Counted from the first letter of the stretch, positions 51,411 through 60,931 are shown. The stretch is DNA of 64,000 nucleotides from Pseudomonas frederiksbergensis (GCF_003732705.1 NZ_MOBR01000027.1:1-64000); one strand, 5' to 3'. Notes: generated by a model not told the origin, from the letters alone. Translations and numbers: made by a program.

Positions 51411-53198
51411 ATGGCAGAAGCAGTCGCCGATAATGTTCCGGCCAAGGCCACCCCAGTAGACGGCAAACCGCCGCTGTTCGGGCTGTCCTTCCTGGAAAAC
51501 CTCTCCGAGATGACCATGTTGCGTCAGGTGGGCCTGTTGGTCGGCCTGGCCGCGAGCGTGGCGATTGGCTTTGCCGTGGTGTTGTGGTCGCAGCAGCCGG
51601 ACTACCGGCCTCTGTACGGCAGTCTTGCCGGTATGGACGCCAAGCAGGTCATGGAAACCCTGGCCGCCGCTGACATTCCTTACACCGTTGAACCCAACTC
51701 CGGTGCCTTGCTGGTCAAGGCCGATGATGTGTCCCGTGCGCGGCTCAAGCTCGCGGCCGCTGGTGTCACTCCCAGCGACGGCAACATCGGTTTTGAAATC
51801 CTCGACAAGGATCAGGGCCTGGGCACCAGCCAGTTCATGGAAGCGACCCGTTATCGTCGCGGCCTCGAAGGCGAACTGGCGCGTACCATCTCCAGCCTGA
51901 ACAACGTCAAGGGTGCCCGCGTGCACCTGGCGATTCCGAAAAGCTCGGTGTTTGTGCGCGATGAGCGCAAGCCGAGCGCTTCGATTCTGGTTGAACTGTA
52001 TTCCGGTCGCTCCCTGGAGCCAGGCCAAGTGCTGGCGATCATCAACCTGGTGGCCACCAGCGTTCCCGAACTGAGCAAGTCGCAGATCACCGTTGTCGAC
52101 CAGAAGGGCAACCTGCTGTCCGATCAGGCGGAGAACTCCGAACTGACCATGGCCGGCAAGCAATTCGATTACAGCCGCCGTATGGAAAGCATGCTCACCC
52201 AGCGTGTGCACAACATCCTGCAACCGGTGCTGGGTAACGACCGCTATAAAGCTGAAGTCTCGGCCGATGTGGATTTCAGCGCCGTCGAATCGACCTCCGA
52301 GCAGTTCAACCCGGATCAACCGGCGCTGCGCAGCGAGCAATCGACGTCTGAACAGCGCACCGCCAGCAATGGCCCGCAAGGCGTGCCGGGTGCTCTGAGC
52401 AACCAGCCACCGTCGCCAGCCTCCGCGCCGCAAACCACCGGTGGCGCTACCGCGTCGGCCGGCATGGTGCAGCCAGGTCAGCCGTTGCTCGATGCCAATG
52501 GTCAGCAAATCATGGACCCGGCTACCGGGCAGCCTATGCTTGCTCCTTACCCGGCGGACAAGCGTCAACAATCCACCAAGAACTTCGAGCTTGACCGCTC
52601 CATCAGCCACACCAAGCAGCAACAGGGCCGTTTGAATCGCCTGTCGGTGTCAGTGGTGGTGGATGACCAGGTCAAGATCAATGCGGCCAACGGGGAAACC
52701 ACTCGCGCGCCGTGGAGCGCCGACGAATTGGCGCGCTTCACTCGCCTGGTGCAGGACGCCGTCGGTTTCGACGCCAGCCGTGGTGACAGCGTCAGCGTGA
52801 TCAACATGCCGTTCTCCGCAGAACGCGGTGAAGTGATTGCCGATATTCCGTTCTACTCCCAGCCTTGGTTCTGGGACATCGTCAAGCAAGTGCTGGGTGT
52901 GTTGTTCATCCTGGTGCTGGTGTTCGGTGTGCTGCGTCCGGTGCTCAACAACATCACCGGTGGCGGCAAAGGCAAACAGCTGGCCGGTCTGGGCAGCGAC
53001 GTCGAGTTGGGTGGCATGGGCGGCCTGGACGGCGAACTGGCCAACGACCGCGTCAGCCTCGGCGGCCCGCAAAGCATCCTGTTGCCGAGCCCGAGCGAAG
53101 GCTATGACGCACAGCTGAATGCAATCAAGAGTTTGGTGGCAGAAGATCCGGGTCGTGTGGCCCAGGTCGTGAAAGAGTGGATTAACGCAGATGAGTGA
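51411..53198 (+). CDS. fliF: Flagellar MS-ring protein FliF
   Basis: A 595-aa inner-membrane ring protein on which the basal body and the export gate are built. Two membrane segments (about 41-60, VGLLVGLAASVAIGFAVVLW; about 487-507, IVKQVLGVLFILVLVFGVLRPV), and between them ring-building motifs (DYRPLYGSLAGMDAKQVMETL, ATRYRRGLEGELARTISSL). A Gln/Pro-rich insert lies near 310-380. The C-terminal tail (about 560-595) binds FliG. Its end overlaps the fliG start. Confidence 0.98.
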   Translation: MAEAVADNVPAKATPVDGKPPLFGLSFLENLSEMTMLRQVGLLVGLAASVAIGFAVVLWSQQPDYRPLYGSLAGMDAKQVMETLAAADIPYTVEPNSGALLVKADDVSRARLKLAAAGVTPSDGNIGFEILDKDQGLGTSQFMEATRYRRGLEGELARTISSLNNVKGARVHLAIPKSSVFVRDERKPSASILVELYSGRSLEPGQVLAIINLVATSVPELSKSQITVVDQKGNLLSDQAENSELTMAGKQFDYSRRMESMLTQRVHNILQPVLGNDRYKAEVSADVDFSAVESTSEQFNPDQPALRSEQSTSEQRTASNGPQGVPGALSNQPPSPASAPQTTGGATASAGMVQPGQPLLDANGQQIMDPATGQPMLAPYPADKRQQSTKNFELDRSISHTKQQQGRLNRLSVSVVVDDQVKINAANGETTRAPWSADELARFTRLVQDAVGFDASRGDSVSVINMPFSAERGEVIADIPFYSQPWFWDIVKQVLGVLFILVLVFGVLRPVLNNITGGGKGKQLAGLGSDVELGGMGGLDGELANDRVSLGGPQSILLPSPSEGYDAQLNAIKSLVAEDPGRVAQVVKEWINADE

Positions 53199-54210
53199 TA
53201 ACCGAGCCGCTGTCGCCAAACTGTCCCGGGTTGATAAAGCCGCGATTCTGCTGCTGTCCCTGGGTTCGACCGACGCCGCCCAAGTGCTGCGCCACATGGG
53301 GCCTAAAGAGGTCCAGCGTGTGGGTGTGGCCATGGCGCAAATGGGTAACGTGCACCGCGAGCAGGTCGAGCAGGTGATGAGCGAGTTCGTCGACATCGTC
53401 GGCGACCAGACCAGCCTGGGCGTCGGCTCCGACGACTACGTGCGCAAAATGCTCACCCAGGCCCTGGGCGAGGACAAGGCCAACGGCCTGATCGACCGCA
53501 TCCTGCTGGGCGGCAACACCAGCGGCCTCGACAGCCTGAAGTGGATGGAACCGCGCGCCGTTGCCGACGTGATCCGTTACGAGCACCCACAGATCCAGGC
53601 GATCGTCGTGGCGTACCTCGACCCGGACCAGGCCGGTGAAGTGCTCGGCAACTTCGACCACAAGGTGCGCCTGGACATCATCCTGCGCGTCTCGTCGTTG
53701 AACACCGTGCAGCCAGCGGCCCTGAAAGAACTCAACCAGATTCTCGAGAAGCAGTTCTCCGGCAACTCGAATGCCTCGCGCACCACCTTGGGTGGTATCA
53801 AGCGTGCGGCCGACATCATGAACTTCCTCGACAGCTCGATCGAAGGCCAGCTCATGGACTCGATCCGCGAAGTCGACGAAGACCTGTCCGGTCAGATCGA
53901 AGACCTCATGTTCGTGTTCAACAACCTGTCCGATGTCGACGACCGCGGGATCCAGGCGTTGCTGCGCGAAGTGTCTTCCGACGTGCTGGTGCTGGCCCTC
54001 AAGGGGTCGGACGAAGGCGTCAAGGAAAAGATCTTCAAGAACATGTCCAAACGAGCGGCCGAACTGTTGCGCGACGACCTGGAGGCCAAAGGCCCGGTGC
54101 GTGTCAGCGACGTGGAAACCGCGCAGAAAGAAATCCTCACCATTGCCCGCCGTATGGCCGAAGCCGGAGAAATTGTTCTCGGTGGGAAGGGTGGCGAAGA
54201 GATGATCTAA
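53191..54210 (+). CDS. fliG: Flagellar motor switch protein FliG
   Basis: A 339-aa rotor protein that engages the stator. N-terminal FliF-binding domain (VDKAAILLLSLGSTDAAQVLRHMGPKEVQRVG), the EHPQ motif in the middle (RYEHPQIQAIVVAYL) that binds FliM, and the C-terminal torque helix (ALLREVSSDVLVLALKGSDEGVKEKIFKNMSKRAAELLRDDLEAKG) with its charged residues. The ATG lies 8 bases inside fliF (ATGAGTGA). Confidence 0.98.
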   Translation: MSDNRAAVAKLSRVDKAAILLLSLGSTDAAQVLRHMGPKEVQRVGVAMAQMGNVHREQVEQVMSEFVDIVGDQTSLGVGSDDYVRKMLTQALGEDKANGLIDRILLGGNTSGLDSLKWMEPRAVADVIRYEHPQIQAIVVAYLDPDQAGEVLGNFDHKVRLDIILRVSSLNTVQPAALKELNQILEKQFSGNSNASRTTLGGIKRAADIMNFLDSSIEGQLMDSIREVDEDLSGQIEDLMFVFNNLSDVDDRGIQALLREVSSDVLVLALKGSDEGVKEKIFKNMSKRAAELLRDDLEAKGPVRVSDVETAQKEILTIARRMAEAGEIVLGGKGGEEMI

Positions 54211-54217
54211 GGTCACT

Positions 54218-55030
54218 ATGTCGTCCAAACATGATGAGTCCAACACCGACCTGATCCGTGGCAAAGGGGTCAGCGGTTTCGACGTGTGGTCGTTGCCCAG
54301 CTTCGACCCGCATGTGCCGGAGCCCGAGCCGGAACCCGAGCCCGAACCGCCGGAAATGGAAGAAGTGCCGCTGGAAGAAGTCCAGCCACTGACCCTGGAA
54401 GAACTCGAAAGCATCCGTCAGGAGGCCTACAACGAAGGCTTCGCCACGGGTGAAAAAGAAGGGTTTCACAGCACTACGCTCAAGGTTCGTCAGGAAGCCG
54501 ACGTAGCGCTATCGGCCAAGATTGCCGGGCTGGAACAGCTGATGGCCAACCTGTTCGAGCCGATCGCCGAGCAGGACTCCCAGATCGAAAAATCCCTGGT
54601 TGATCTCGTGCAGCACATCACCAAACAGGTGATTCAGCGCGAACTGGCCATCGATTCCACGCAAATCGAAAGCGTCATGCGCGAAGCCCTCAAGCTGTTG
54701 CCGCTGGGCGTGGGCAATGTGCGGCTGTACATCAATCCCCAGGATTTCGAACAGGTCAAAGCCCTGCGCGAGCGCCATGAAGAAACCTGGCGCATCGTCG
54801 AGGACGAAGCGCTGTTGCCCGGTGGTTGCCGGGTTGAAACCGAGCACAGTCGGATCGATGCCACTGTCGAAACCCGTGTCGCCCGGGTCATGGACAAGCT
54901 GTTCGATCAATTGCATGAACAAGCCCTGCACCCGGCCGAACCGGACATGAGCCTTGAACTGCCGATCGAAGCCAAGCCTGCGGCCGAGCCAGAATTGCCA
55001 GCGGAACCGGACACCCCTGATGCGCCTTGA
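54218..55030 (+). CDS. fliH: Flagellar assembly protein FliH
   Basis: A 270-aa stator of the export ATPase. After a Pro/Glu-rich stretch (EPEPEPEPEPP) comes YNEGFATGEKEGF, a GxxxG-like helix, and the C-terminal ATPase-binding domain (ITKQVIQRELAIDSTQIESVMREALKLLPLGVGNVRLYINPQDF). The acidic C-terminal tail (from about 240) is longer than usual. It overlaps fliI by 11 bases. Confidence 0.95.
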   Translation: MSSKHDESNTDLIRGKGVSGFDVWSLPSFDPHVPEPEPEPEPEPPEMEEVPLEEVQPLTLEELESIRQEAYNEGFATGEKEGFHSTTLKVRQEADVALSAKIAGLEQLMANLFEPIAEQDSQIEKSLVDLVQHITKQVIQRELAIDSTQIESVMREALKLLPLGVGNVRLYINPQDFEQVKALRERHEETWRIVEDEALLPGGCRVETEHSRIDATVETRVARVMDKLFDQLHEQALHPAEPDMSLELPIEAKPAAEPELPAEPDTPDAP

Positions 55031-56378
55031 TCGCACCAGTTTTGCCAAGCGCCTGGGCAGTTATGCCGAGGCCACGGAACTGGCGGGCGCGCCGATCCTT
55101 GAAGGACGCCTGCTGCGCATGGTCGGCCTGACCCTCGAAGCCGAGGGCCTGCGCGCCGCCATGGGCAGCCGCTGCATGGTCATCAACGACGACAGCTATC
55201 ACCCGGTGCAGGTCGAAGCCGAAGTCATGGGCTTCTCCGGCAGCAAGGTGTTTCTGATGCCGGTGGGCAGCGTCGCCGGCATTGCCCCCGGCGCGCGCGT
55301 GGTGCCGATGGCCGATACCGGGCGTTTGCCGATGGGCATGAGCATGCTCGGGCGGGTGCTCGATGGCGCCGGTCGCGCGTTGGACGGCAAGGGCGGGATG
55401 AAAGCCGAAGATTGGGTGCCGATGGACGGCCCGACGATCAACCCGCTCAAACGCCACCCGATCAGCGAACCGCTGGACGTGGGTATTCGCAGCATTAACG
55501 GTTTGTTGACGGTCGGTCGCGGTCAGCGTCTCGGCCTGTTCGCCGGTACGGGTGTCGGTAAATCCGTGCTGCTGGGCATGATGACCCGCTTTACCGAGGC
55601 CGACATTATCGTGGTCGGGCTGATCGGTGAGCGGGGTCGTGAAGTTAAAGAGTTCATCGAGCACATCCTCGGTGAAGAAGGGCTCAAGCGTTCAGTGGTC
55701 GTGGCGTCCCCGGCGGACGATGCGCCGCTGATGCGTTTGCGCGCCGCGATGTACTGCACGCGCATCGCCGAGTATTTCCGCGACAAGGGCAAGAACGTCC
55801 TGTTGCTGATGGATTCGTTGACCCGTTTCGCCCAGGCCCAGCGGGAAATCGCCCTGGCCATCGGCGAGCCGCCGGCGACCAAGGGGTATCCGCCGTCGGT
55901 GTTCGCCAAGTTGCCGAAACTGGTGGAGCGGGCCGGTAATGCGGAGAAGGGCGGTGGTTCGATCACTGCGTTCTACACCGTATTGTCCGAAGGCGATGAC
56001 CAGCAAGACCCGATCGCCGACGCCGCGCGAGGGGTGCTCGACGGCCACATCGTGCTGTCCCGGCGCCTCGCCGAGGAAGGTCATTACCCGGCCATCGACA
56101 TCGAAGCGTCGATCAGCCGGGTCATGCCGTCGGTGGTGACGCCGGAACACATGATGCGCGCCCAATACTTCAAGCAGTTGTGGTCGCGTTATCAACAGAG
56201 TCGCGACTTGATCAGCGTTGGCGCCTACGTGGCCGGCGGCGATCGGGAAACCGACCTGGCGATTTCCCTGCAACCGCAACTGGTCAAATACCTGCGCCAG
56301 GGGCTGAACGACAAAATCAGCCTGGGTGAAAGCGAAGCCTACCTCGGCACGATCTTCGCCCCAGCGGCCGGCGGCTAA
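55020..56378 (+). CDS. fliI: Flagellum-specific ATPase FliI
   Basis: A 452-aa F1-beta-like ATPase of the flagellar type III export system. Walker A GLFAGTGVGKS near 172-182, Walker B VLLLMDSLTRFAQAQREIALAIGEPPATKGYPPSVFAKLP, and the C-terminal SISRVMPSVVTPEHMM. The ATG at 55020 (MRLDRTSFAKRL) gives the expected length; the frame is open upstream only inside fliH. FliJ starts six bases after its stop. Confidence 0.98.
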   Translation: MRLDRTSFAKRLGSYAEATELAGAPILEGRLLRMVGLTLEAEGLRAAMGSRCMVINDDSYHPVQVEAEVMGFSGSKVFLMPVGSVAGIAPGARVVPMADTGRLPMGMSMLGRVLDGAGRALDGKGGMKAEDWVPMDGPTINPLKRHPISEPLDVGIRSINGLLTVGRGQRLGLFAGTGVGKSVLLGMMTRFTEADIIVVGLIGERGREVKEFIEHILGEEGLKRSVVVASPADDAPLMRLRAAMYCTRIAEYFRDKGKNVLLLMDSLTRFAQAQREIALAIGEPPATKGYPPSVFAKLPKLVERAGNAEKGGGSITAFYTVLSEGDDQQDPIADAARGVLDGHIVLSRRLAEEGHYPAIDIEASISRVMPSVVTPEHMMRAQYFKQLWSRYQQSRDLISVGAYVAGGDRETDLAISLQPQLVKYLRQGLNDKISLGESEAYLGTIFAPAAGG

Positions 56379-56384
56379 CCGGCC

Positions 56385-56834
56385 ATGGCCCAAAGTCGCG
56401 CAGGGCGCCTGGCGCCCGTGGTGGATATGGCCGAAAAGGCTGAAAAAGCTGCGGTCCAGCGTCTGGGGCACTTCCAGGGCCAGGTTCGCCTGGCGCAAAG
56501 CAAGCTCGATGACCTTGAAGCCTTCCGCCTCGACTACCAGGAACAGTGGATCGTGCGCGGCAGCAGTGGCGTTTCCGGCCAATGGCTGTTGGGTTACCAA
56601 GGCTTTTTGGCGCAACTGGGCACGGCCATCGATCAGCAACGACAGAGCCTGGTCTGGCATCAAAACAATCTGAACAAAGCGCGGGACGCCTGGCAGCAGG
56701 CGTTTGCCCGGGTCGAAGGCTTGCGCAAATTGGTCCAGCGCTACATGGATGAAGCGCGCAAGCTCGAAGACCGGCGCGAGCAGAAGTTGCTGGATGAACT
56801 GTCCCAGAGGTTGCCGCGCCAAGATCCGTATTAA
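56385..56834 (+). CDS. fliJ: Flagellar export protein FliJ
   Basis: A 149-aa, nearly all-helical coiled coil, the central stalk of the FliI hexamer: VVDMAEKAEKAAVQRLGHFQGQVRLAQSKLDDLEAFRLDYQEQW, then QQRQSLVWHQNNLNKARDAWQQAFARVEGLRKLVQRYMDEARKLEDRREQKLLDEL. Length is usual. Last gene of the fliE operon. Confidence 0.95.
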   Translation: MAQSRAGRLAPVVDMAEKAEKAAVQRLGHFQGQVRLAQSKLDDLEAFRLDYQEQWIVRGSSGVSGQWLLGYQGFLAQLGTAIDQQRQSLVWHQNNLNKARDAWQQAFARVEGLRKLVQRYMDEARKLEDRREQKLLDELSQRLPRQDPY

Positions 56835-56858
56835 GTCAGATGGACCGCGTTATCGTTC

Positions 56859-56938
56859 TTCGCGAGCAGGCTCACTCCCACAGGGGGGGCTGCGGGGTGG
56901 CATAAATCCCATGTGGGAGCGGGCTTGCTCGCGAAGGG
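56859..56938. repeat. Two REP arms in outward (tail-to-tail) order
   Basis: GCGAGCAGGCTC-ACTCCCAC (to 56881) is followed by GTGGGAGCGGGCTTGCTCGC (from 56913). This is the reverse of the usual arm order, and the second arm is of another subtype, so these are two single arms or halves of two broken REPINs. Confidence 0.75.
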
Positions 56939-57051
56939 GCCGCCACATTCACCGAAGGATTAGCGAACCACTGATACTTCCCGCCTTGCCGCCGCCCCCG
57001 CCAAGTGCTAAACCTTGTACACACGTTGTTCAATGACAAGGAAGCCGTTAA

Positions 57052-57357
57052 ATGTCAGTCGTTACAGAAGTCTCTCCAGATGGGCAAAAGCTGACGATTT
57101 CGATCAAGGGACGATTCGATTTTGCCAAGCACCAGGAATTTCGCGAGTCCTACGAAAATCTTGAACCAAAACCCGAGTCCTTCGAAGTGGACCTGAAGGA
57201 CGCTACCTACCTCGACAGTTCGGCGCTCGGCATGTTGTTGCTGTTGCGTGATCACGCCGGTGGCGAGAACGCCGAGATCAAGTTGACCCACGCCAATGCC
57301 GATGTGCGCAAGATTCTCGCGATCTCCAACTTTGAACAAATCTTCGACGTGGCGTGA
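57052..57357 (+). CDS. hsbA: Anti-anti-sigma factor HsbA (STAS domain)
   Basis: A 101-aa STAS protein with the phosphorylatable Ser in YLDSSALGMLLLLRD (Ser56/57). In P. aeruginosa HsbA is switched by HsbR and, depending on phosphorylation, binds the anti-sigma factor FlgM or a diguanylate cyclase, linking flagella to biofilm. Followed by hsbR (GTGA overlap) and hptB, which supports this call over a generic STAS protein. Confidence 0.92.
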   Translation: MSVVTEVSPDGQKLTISIKGRFDFAKHQEFRESYENLEPKPESFEVDLKDATYLDSSALGMLLLLRDHAGGENAEIKLTHANADVRKILAISNFEQIFDVA

Positions 57358-59069
57358 CCGCCATGCTGTCTTTGTTCGAACCGCTGACGATCCTGATCGC
57401 TGAAGACAGCGCGGCCGATCGCATGCTGCTGTCGAGTATCGTCCGGCGTCAGGGCCATCAGGTGCTGACGGCGGCCAACGGTGCCGAAGCGGTTGCCGCG
57501 TTCCGCGAGCAACGCCCGCAACTGGTGTTGATGGACGCCATGATGCCGGTAATGGACGGTTTCGAGGCGGCGCAGCAGATCAAGGCACTGGCCGGGGAAA
57601 CCCTGGTGCCGATCATCTTTTTGACCTCGCTGACCGAAAGCGAAGCCCTGGCCCGTTGTCTGGAGGCCGGCGGCGACGACTTTCTGGCGAAGCCCTACAA
57701 CCAGGTGATTCTCGCCGCCAAGATCAAGGCGATGGACCGCTTGCGCCGTTTGCAAGCCACCGTGCTTGAACAGCGTGACCAGATCGCCCGGCACCACGAG
57801 TACTTGCTCAACGAGCAGCGGGTGGCCAAGGCTGTATTCGACAAAGTCGCCCATTCCGGCTGCCTGAACGCGCCGAACATCCGCTATCTGCAATCGCCCT
57901 ACGCGCTGTTCAACGGTGATTTGCTGCTGGCCGCGTTTACCCCGGCCGGCGACATGCACGTGCTGCTCGGCGATTTCACCGGCCATGGCTTGCCGGCCGC
58001 CGTCGGCGCCATGCCGCTGGCGGAGGTGTTCTATGGCATGACCGCCAAGGGCTACGGCTTGTCCGAAATGCTGCGGGAGATGAATGCCAAGCTCAAACGC
58101 ATCCTGCCGGTGGACATGTTCTGTTGCGCAACCCTGCTGTGCCTGAGCTTCCAGCGCCGTTCGGTGGAAGTCTGGAATGGCGGGATGCCGGACGGTTACC
58201 TGCACAGCAACGCCAGTGGCGAGCGTACGCCGCTGAAGGCGCGGCATTTGCCATTGGGTGTATTGAGCCCGCCAACCTTTAACGATCGTACGGAAGTGTT
58301 TCCGATGGCGGTCGGTGATCGGGTGTTCCTGTTGTCTGACGGGGTGATCGATACCTGCGATGCCAACGAACAGTTGTTTGGCATCGAGCGGTTGGAGGAA
58401 GTGTTTGCCGCCAATCGTCAGCCCGATGCGTTGTTCGAAGAAATCGAGCAGGCCCTGCGCGACTTCCGTGGCGAAGCCCGGGATGACGTGAGCATGGTCG
58501 AGGTCAGCCTGCTGGAAGCGGCACAGCTGAACCCGCCGGCGCTGGTGTATTCCGACAGCGGCCAGTCCTGTCCGCTGGACTGGTCGGTGAGTTTCGAGTT
58601 TCGTGCCGCGACCCTCAAACGCTTCAATCCGCTGCCGTACCTGCTGCAATTGCTGCTGGAAGTCCATGGCCTGAGGGCGCAAAGTGGCGCGTTATATAGT
58701 GTCCTGGCCGAGCTGTATTCCAATGCCCTGGAGCACGGGGTGCTCGGCCTGGACTCCAGCCTCAAACGCGATGCCTTGGGTTTTGCGCGTTATTATCAGG
58801 AACGCAATACACGACTGGACCAATTGCAGGACGGCTATGTACGGCTGCACTTGCAGGTGACGCCCGAAGGTGAGGGTGGCCGCCTGAGCATTCGGGTCGA
58901 TGACAGTGGCAAGGGTTTCGATGTGGCGCGGGTGATGGCGCGGCCCGTGGAGGGCGTCCGTCTTTCGGGGCGCGGTGTCAGTCTGATCCGCCAGTTGAGC
59001 CGCAAGGCGAGTTGGTCCGACGATGGTCGTAGTGCGCACGTGGAGTTTTACTGGGAGGCTCTGGCATAA
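57354..59069 (+). CDS. hsbR: Response regulator phosphatase/kinase HsbR
   Basis: A 571-aa regulator with three domains: receiver (10-130, Asp61 in LVLMDAMMPVMDGF), a PP2C/SpoIIE-type phosphatase (about 180-385, GDFTGHGLPAAVGAMPLAEVFY, LLSDGVIDTCDANEQLFG) and a C-terminal HATPase/anti-sigma kinase domain (about 430-571, AELYSNALEHGVLGL, VDDSGKGFD). It accepts phosphate from HptB and sets the phosphorylation of HsbA. The GTG at 57354 overlaps the hsbA stop; an ATG at 57363 is the alternative. Confidence 0.92.
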   Translation: MTAMLSLFEPLTILIAEDSAADRMLLSSIVRRQGHQVLTAANGAEAVAAFREQRPQLVLMDAMMPVMDGFEAAQQIKALAGETLVPIIFLTSLTESEALARCLEAGGDDFLAKPYNQVILAAKIKAMDRLRRLQATVLEQRDQIARHHEYLLNEQRVAKAVFDKVAHSGCLNAPNIRYLQSPYALFNGDLLLAAFTPAGDMHVLLGDFTGHGLPAAVGAMPLAEVFYGMTAKGYGLSEMLREMNAKLKRILPVDMFCCATLLCLSFQRRSVEVWNGGMPDGYLHSNASGERTPLKARHLPLGVLSPPTFNDRTEVFPMAVGDRVFLLSDGVIDTCDANEQLFGIERLEEVFAANRQPDALFEEIEQALRDFRGEARDDVSMVEVSLLEAAQLNPPALVYSDSGQSCPLDWSVSFEFRAATLKRFNPLPYLLQLLLEVHGLRAQSGALYSVLAELYSNALEHGVLGLDSSLKRDALGFARYYQERNTRLDQLQDGYVRLHLQVTPEGEGGRLSIRVDDSGKGFDVARVMARPVEGVRLSGRGVSLIRQLSRKASWSDDGRSAHVEFYWEALA

Positions 59070-59099
59070 TCCGCGAATTCTTGATCAAGGAGTGAACAA

Positions 59100-59468
59100 G
59101 TGGCTGACACACATCTGGACCACGACGTGCTGAGCGCGTTGCAGGAAGTGATGGAGGACGAGTATCCAACCTTGCTGGATACCTTCATCGCCGACTCCGA
59201 AGAGCGTTTGCGCGTCCTGCGACAAGCTGAAGATGCTGCGCAACTGATGAACGCTGCCCATAGTTTCAAAGGCAGCAGCAGCAACATGGGCGCCACTCGT
59301 CTGGCCGAGCTTTGCAACGAGCTGGAGCAGCGCGCCCGGCAAAAAAGCCTCGCCGGCATCGAAAAACTGGTCAGGGAAATCGACGGTGAATTCGCCATCG
59401 TCCGCCCTCTCTACGAAGCCGAGCGTCAGCGCTCACTGGCCGACAATGCGACCGCCCGGCGCTTTTAG
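59100..59468 (+). CDS. hptB: Histidine phosphotransfer protein HptB
   Basis: A 122-aa Hpt protein with the phospho-His54 in NAAHSFKGSSSNMGATRLAELCNELE. In P. aeruginosa HptB takes phosphate from several hybrid kinases (for example RetS, PA1611) and passes it to HsbR. The GTG start has AAGGAG seven bases upstream. Third gene of hsbA-hsbR-hptB. Confidence 0.93.
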   Translation: MADTHLDHDVLSALQEVMEDEYPTLLDTFIADSEERLRVLRQAEDAAQLMNAAHSFKGSSSNMGATRLAELCNELEQRARQKSLAGIEKLVREIDGEFAIVRPLYEAERQRSLADNATARRF

Positions 59469-59484
59469 ATTTTATTTGGCTGGC

Positions 59485-59501
59485 CTGGCTCGACCTTTGC
59501 A
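59485..59501 (+). promoter_or_regulatory. Sigma-54 promoter of fliK
   Basis: CTGGCTCG-N4-TTGCA with GG at 59487-59488 and GC at 59499-59500, N10 spacing; two mismatches to the consensus. It lies 51 bases before fliK, in the 83-base gap after hptB. Confidence 0.8.
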
Positions 59502-59551
59502 GTTATCTCTCGCAACTGTACCTACGATCCCAGTGCAGCGGAGACCGCGTC

Positions 59552-60931
59552 ATGCCCGTTACCCCCAATTTGCTTCTTCAGCCCGCTGCCAAGGCCAAGC
59601 CTCAAGCCGCCTCCGCCAATGCCCCTGTGGTGGCCGCTGAGCCTGGGGATAAAGCATCCAGCTTCGCCAACGTCTTCGCCAATCAGGCCCAGAACAAGCC
59701 CTCCATGGTGGCTGACGCGCCAGTCAAACCGAGCAAGGACAAAACCCCGGACAGTCCAGGTAAAAAGGACGTCAGCAACGATAAGTCTGCCGCCCCGAAG
59801 CCGACGGTTGCCGATAGCGGCAAATCCTTGCCCGCCGATAAACCGGCGCCGTCCTCCAAGGACGACAAGAGCGCCAGCGACAGTGACGCCGACGCTGCCG
59901 ATACGCCGGTCGCCGTCGATGCTCCGCCGGTTGACCCGACGCTGGACCCTGCCCTGATGCAAGCGGTTCAGCCCGTGGCTCCCGCGCCAGTGGCCGAGGT
60001 GCCAGCCGTGGTCACTGACGCACAACCGCAAGTCGAGTTGCCGGCGGTTGCCGCCACCGTGACGGCCGCACCGGCGCAACCCGCCGCGACCACCGACACA
60101 GATTTCGATCCGGAGTCCGATCCTCTCGATGCATTGCCTGCCCTGCGCATGGCGATGGAGCAGAGCGGTCACGTCTCCGCGTCCAGCCAGACCCAGGCCA
60201 AAACGACACCGGCCCAGGCTTCCGCCGATGGCGACCTGACCTCGGCGCAGAACTTTGCCGCCGGCATGGCGACCATGCTCGATGTGAAGGCCGACAAGGA
60301 CAGCACTAGCCAGAGCGGTGGTGAAAAGGCCTTCAGTGGGTTGCTTAATGAAGGTCTCAAGGACCTGACGTCCGCCAGCGGCGATACCCGCGTCGATGAT
60401 TTCGCCAGTCGTCTGGCAGCGTTGACCCAGGCCGCCACGCCGAAAACCGCCAATGCGCTGCCGGTCAATCAGCCGATTGCCATGCATCAGAGCGGCTGGA
60501 CGGAAGAAGTGGTGAACCGGGTCATGTACCTGTCCAGCGCCAATCTCAAGGCCGCCGACATTCAGTTGCAACCGGCCGAGCTGGGGCGTCTGGATATTCG
60601 GGTGAACATGATGCCGGACCAGCAAACCCAGGTGACGTTCATGAGTGCTCATCCGAGCGTTCGCGAAGCGCTGGACGGACAAATGCATCGCTTGCGGGAC
60701 ATGTTCGCGCAACAGGGCATGGGTCAGGTCGATGTCAACGTGTCCGACCAGTCCCGTGGCTGGCAGGGCCAGGGTCAGGAGCAGCAGGCCCAGCAAGGTC
60801 AGAGCGGTCGTGCCAGCGCCAGTGGTGGCCGGGTTGATGCCATGGACGATGAGATCGTTCCAACAGTGGCGGAGGTCGCGGCCAGCACCACCAGCATCAT
60901 CGGTTCCAGCGCCGTCGACTACTACGCCTGA
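59552..60931 (+). CDS. fliK: Flagellar hook-length control protein FliK
   Basis: A 459-aa hook ruler and export-specificity switch. A long low-complexity Ala/Pro/Lys/Asp-rich N-terminal part (about 1-200) is followed by the globular C-terminal domain (about 320-415, DIQLQPAELGRLDIRVNMMPDQQTQVTFMSAHPSVREALDGQMHRLRDMFAQQGM), which contacts FlhB. A Gln/Ser-rich tail ends the protein. It has its own sigma-54 promoter. Confidence 0.94.
   Translation: MPVTPNLLLQPAAKAKPQAASANAPVVAAEPGDKASSFANVFANQAQNKPSMVADAPVKPSKDKTPDSPGKKDVSNDKSAAPKPTVADSGKSLPADKPAPSSKDDKSASDSDADAADTPVAVDAPPVDPTLDPALMQAVQPVAPAPVAEVPAVVTDAQPQVELPAVAATVTAAPAQPAATTDTDFDPESDPLDALPALRMAMEQSGHVSASSQTQAKTTPAQASADGDLTSAQNFAAGMATMLDVKADKDSTSQSGGEKAFSGLLNEGLKDLTSASGDTRVDDFASRLAALTQAATPKTANALPVNQPIAMHQSGWTEEVVNRVMYLSSANLKAADIQLQPAELGRLDIRVNMMPDQQTQVTFMSAHPSVREALDGQMHRLRDMFAQQGMGQVDVNVSDQSRGWQGQGQEQQAQQGQSGRASASGGRVDAMDDEIVPTVAEVAASTTSIIGSSAVDYYA

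Noticed and set aside
57008..57036. Possible FliA promoter of hsbA
   Set aside because: A TAAA is present near 57009, but no GCCGATAA-like box follows at 15 bases.
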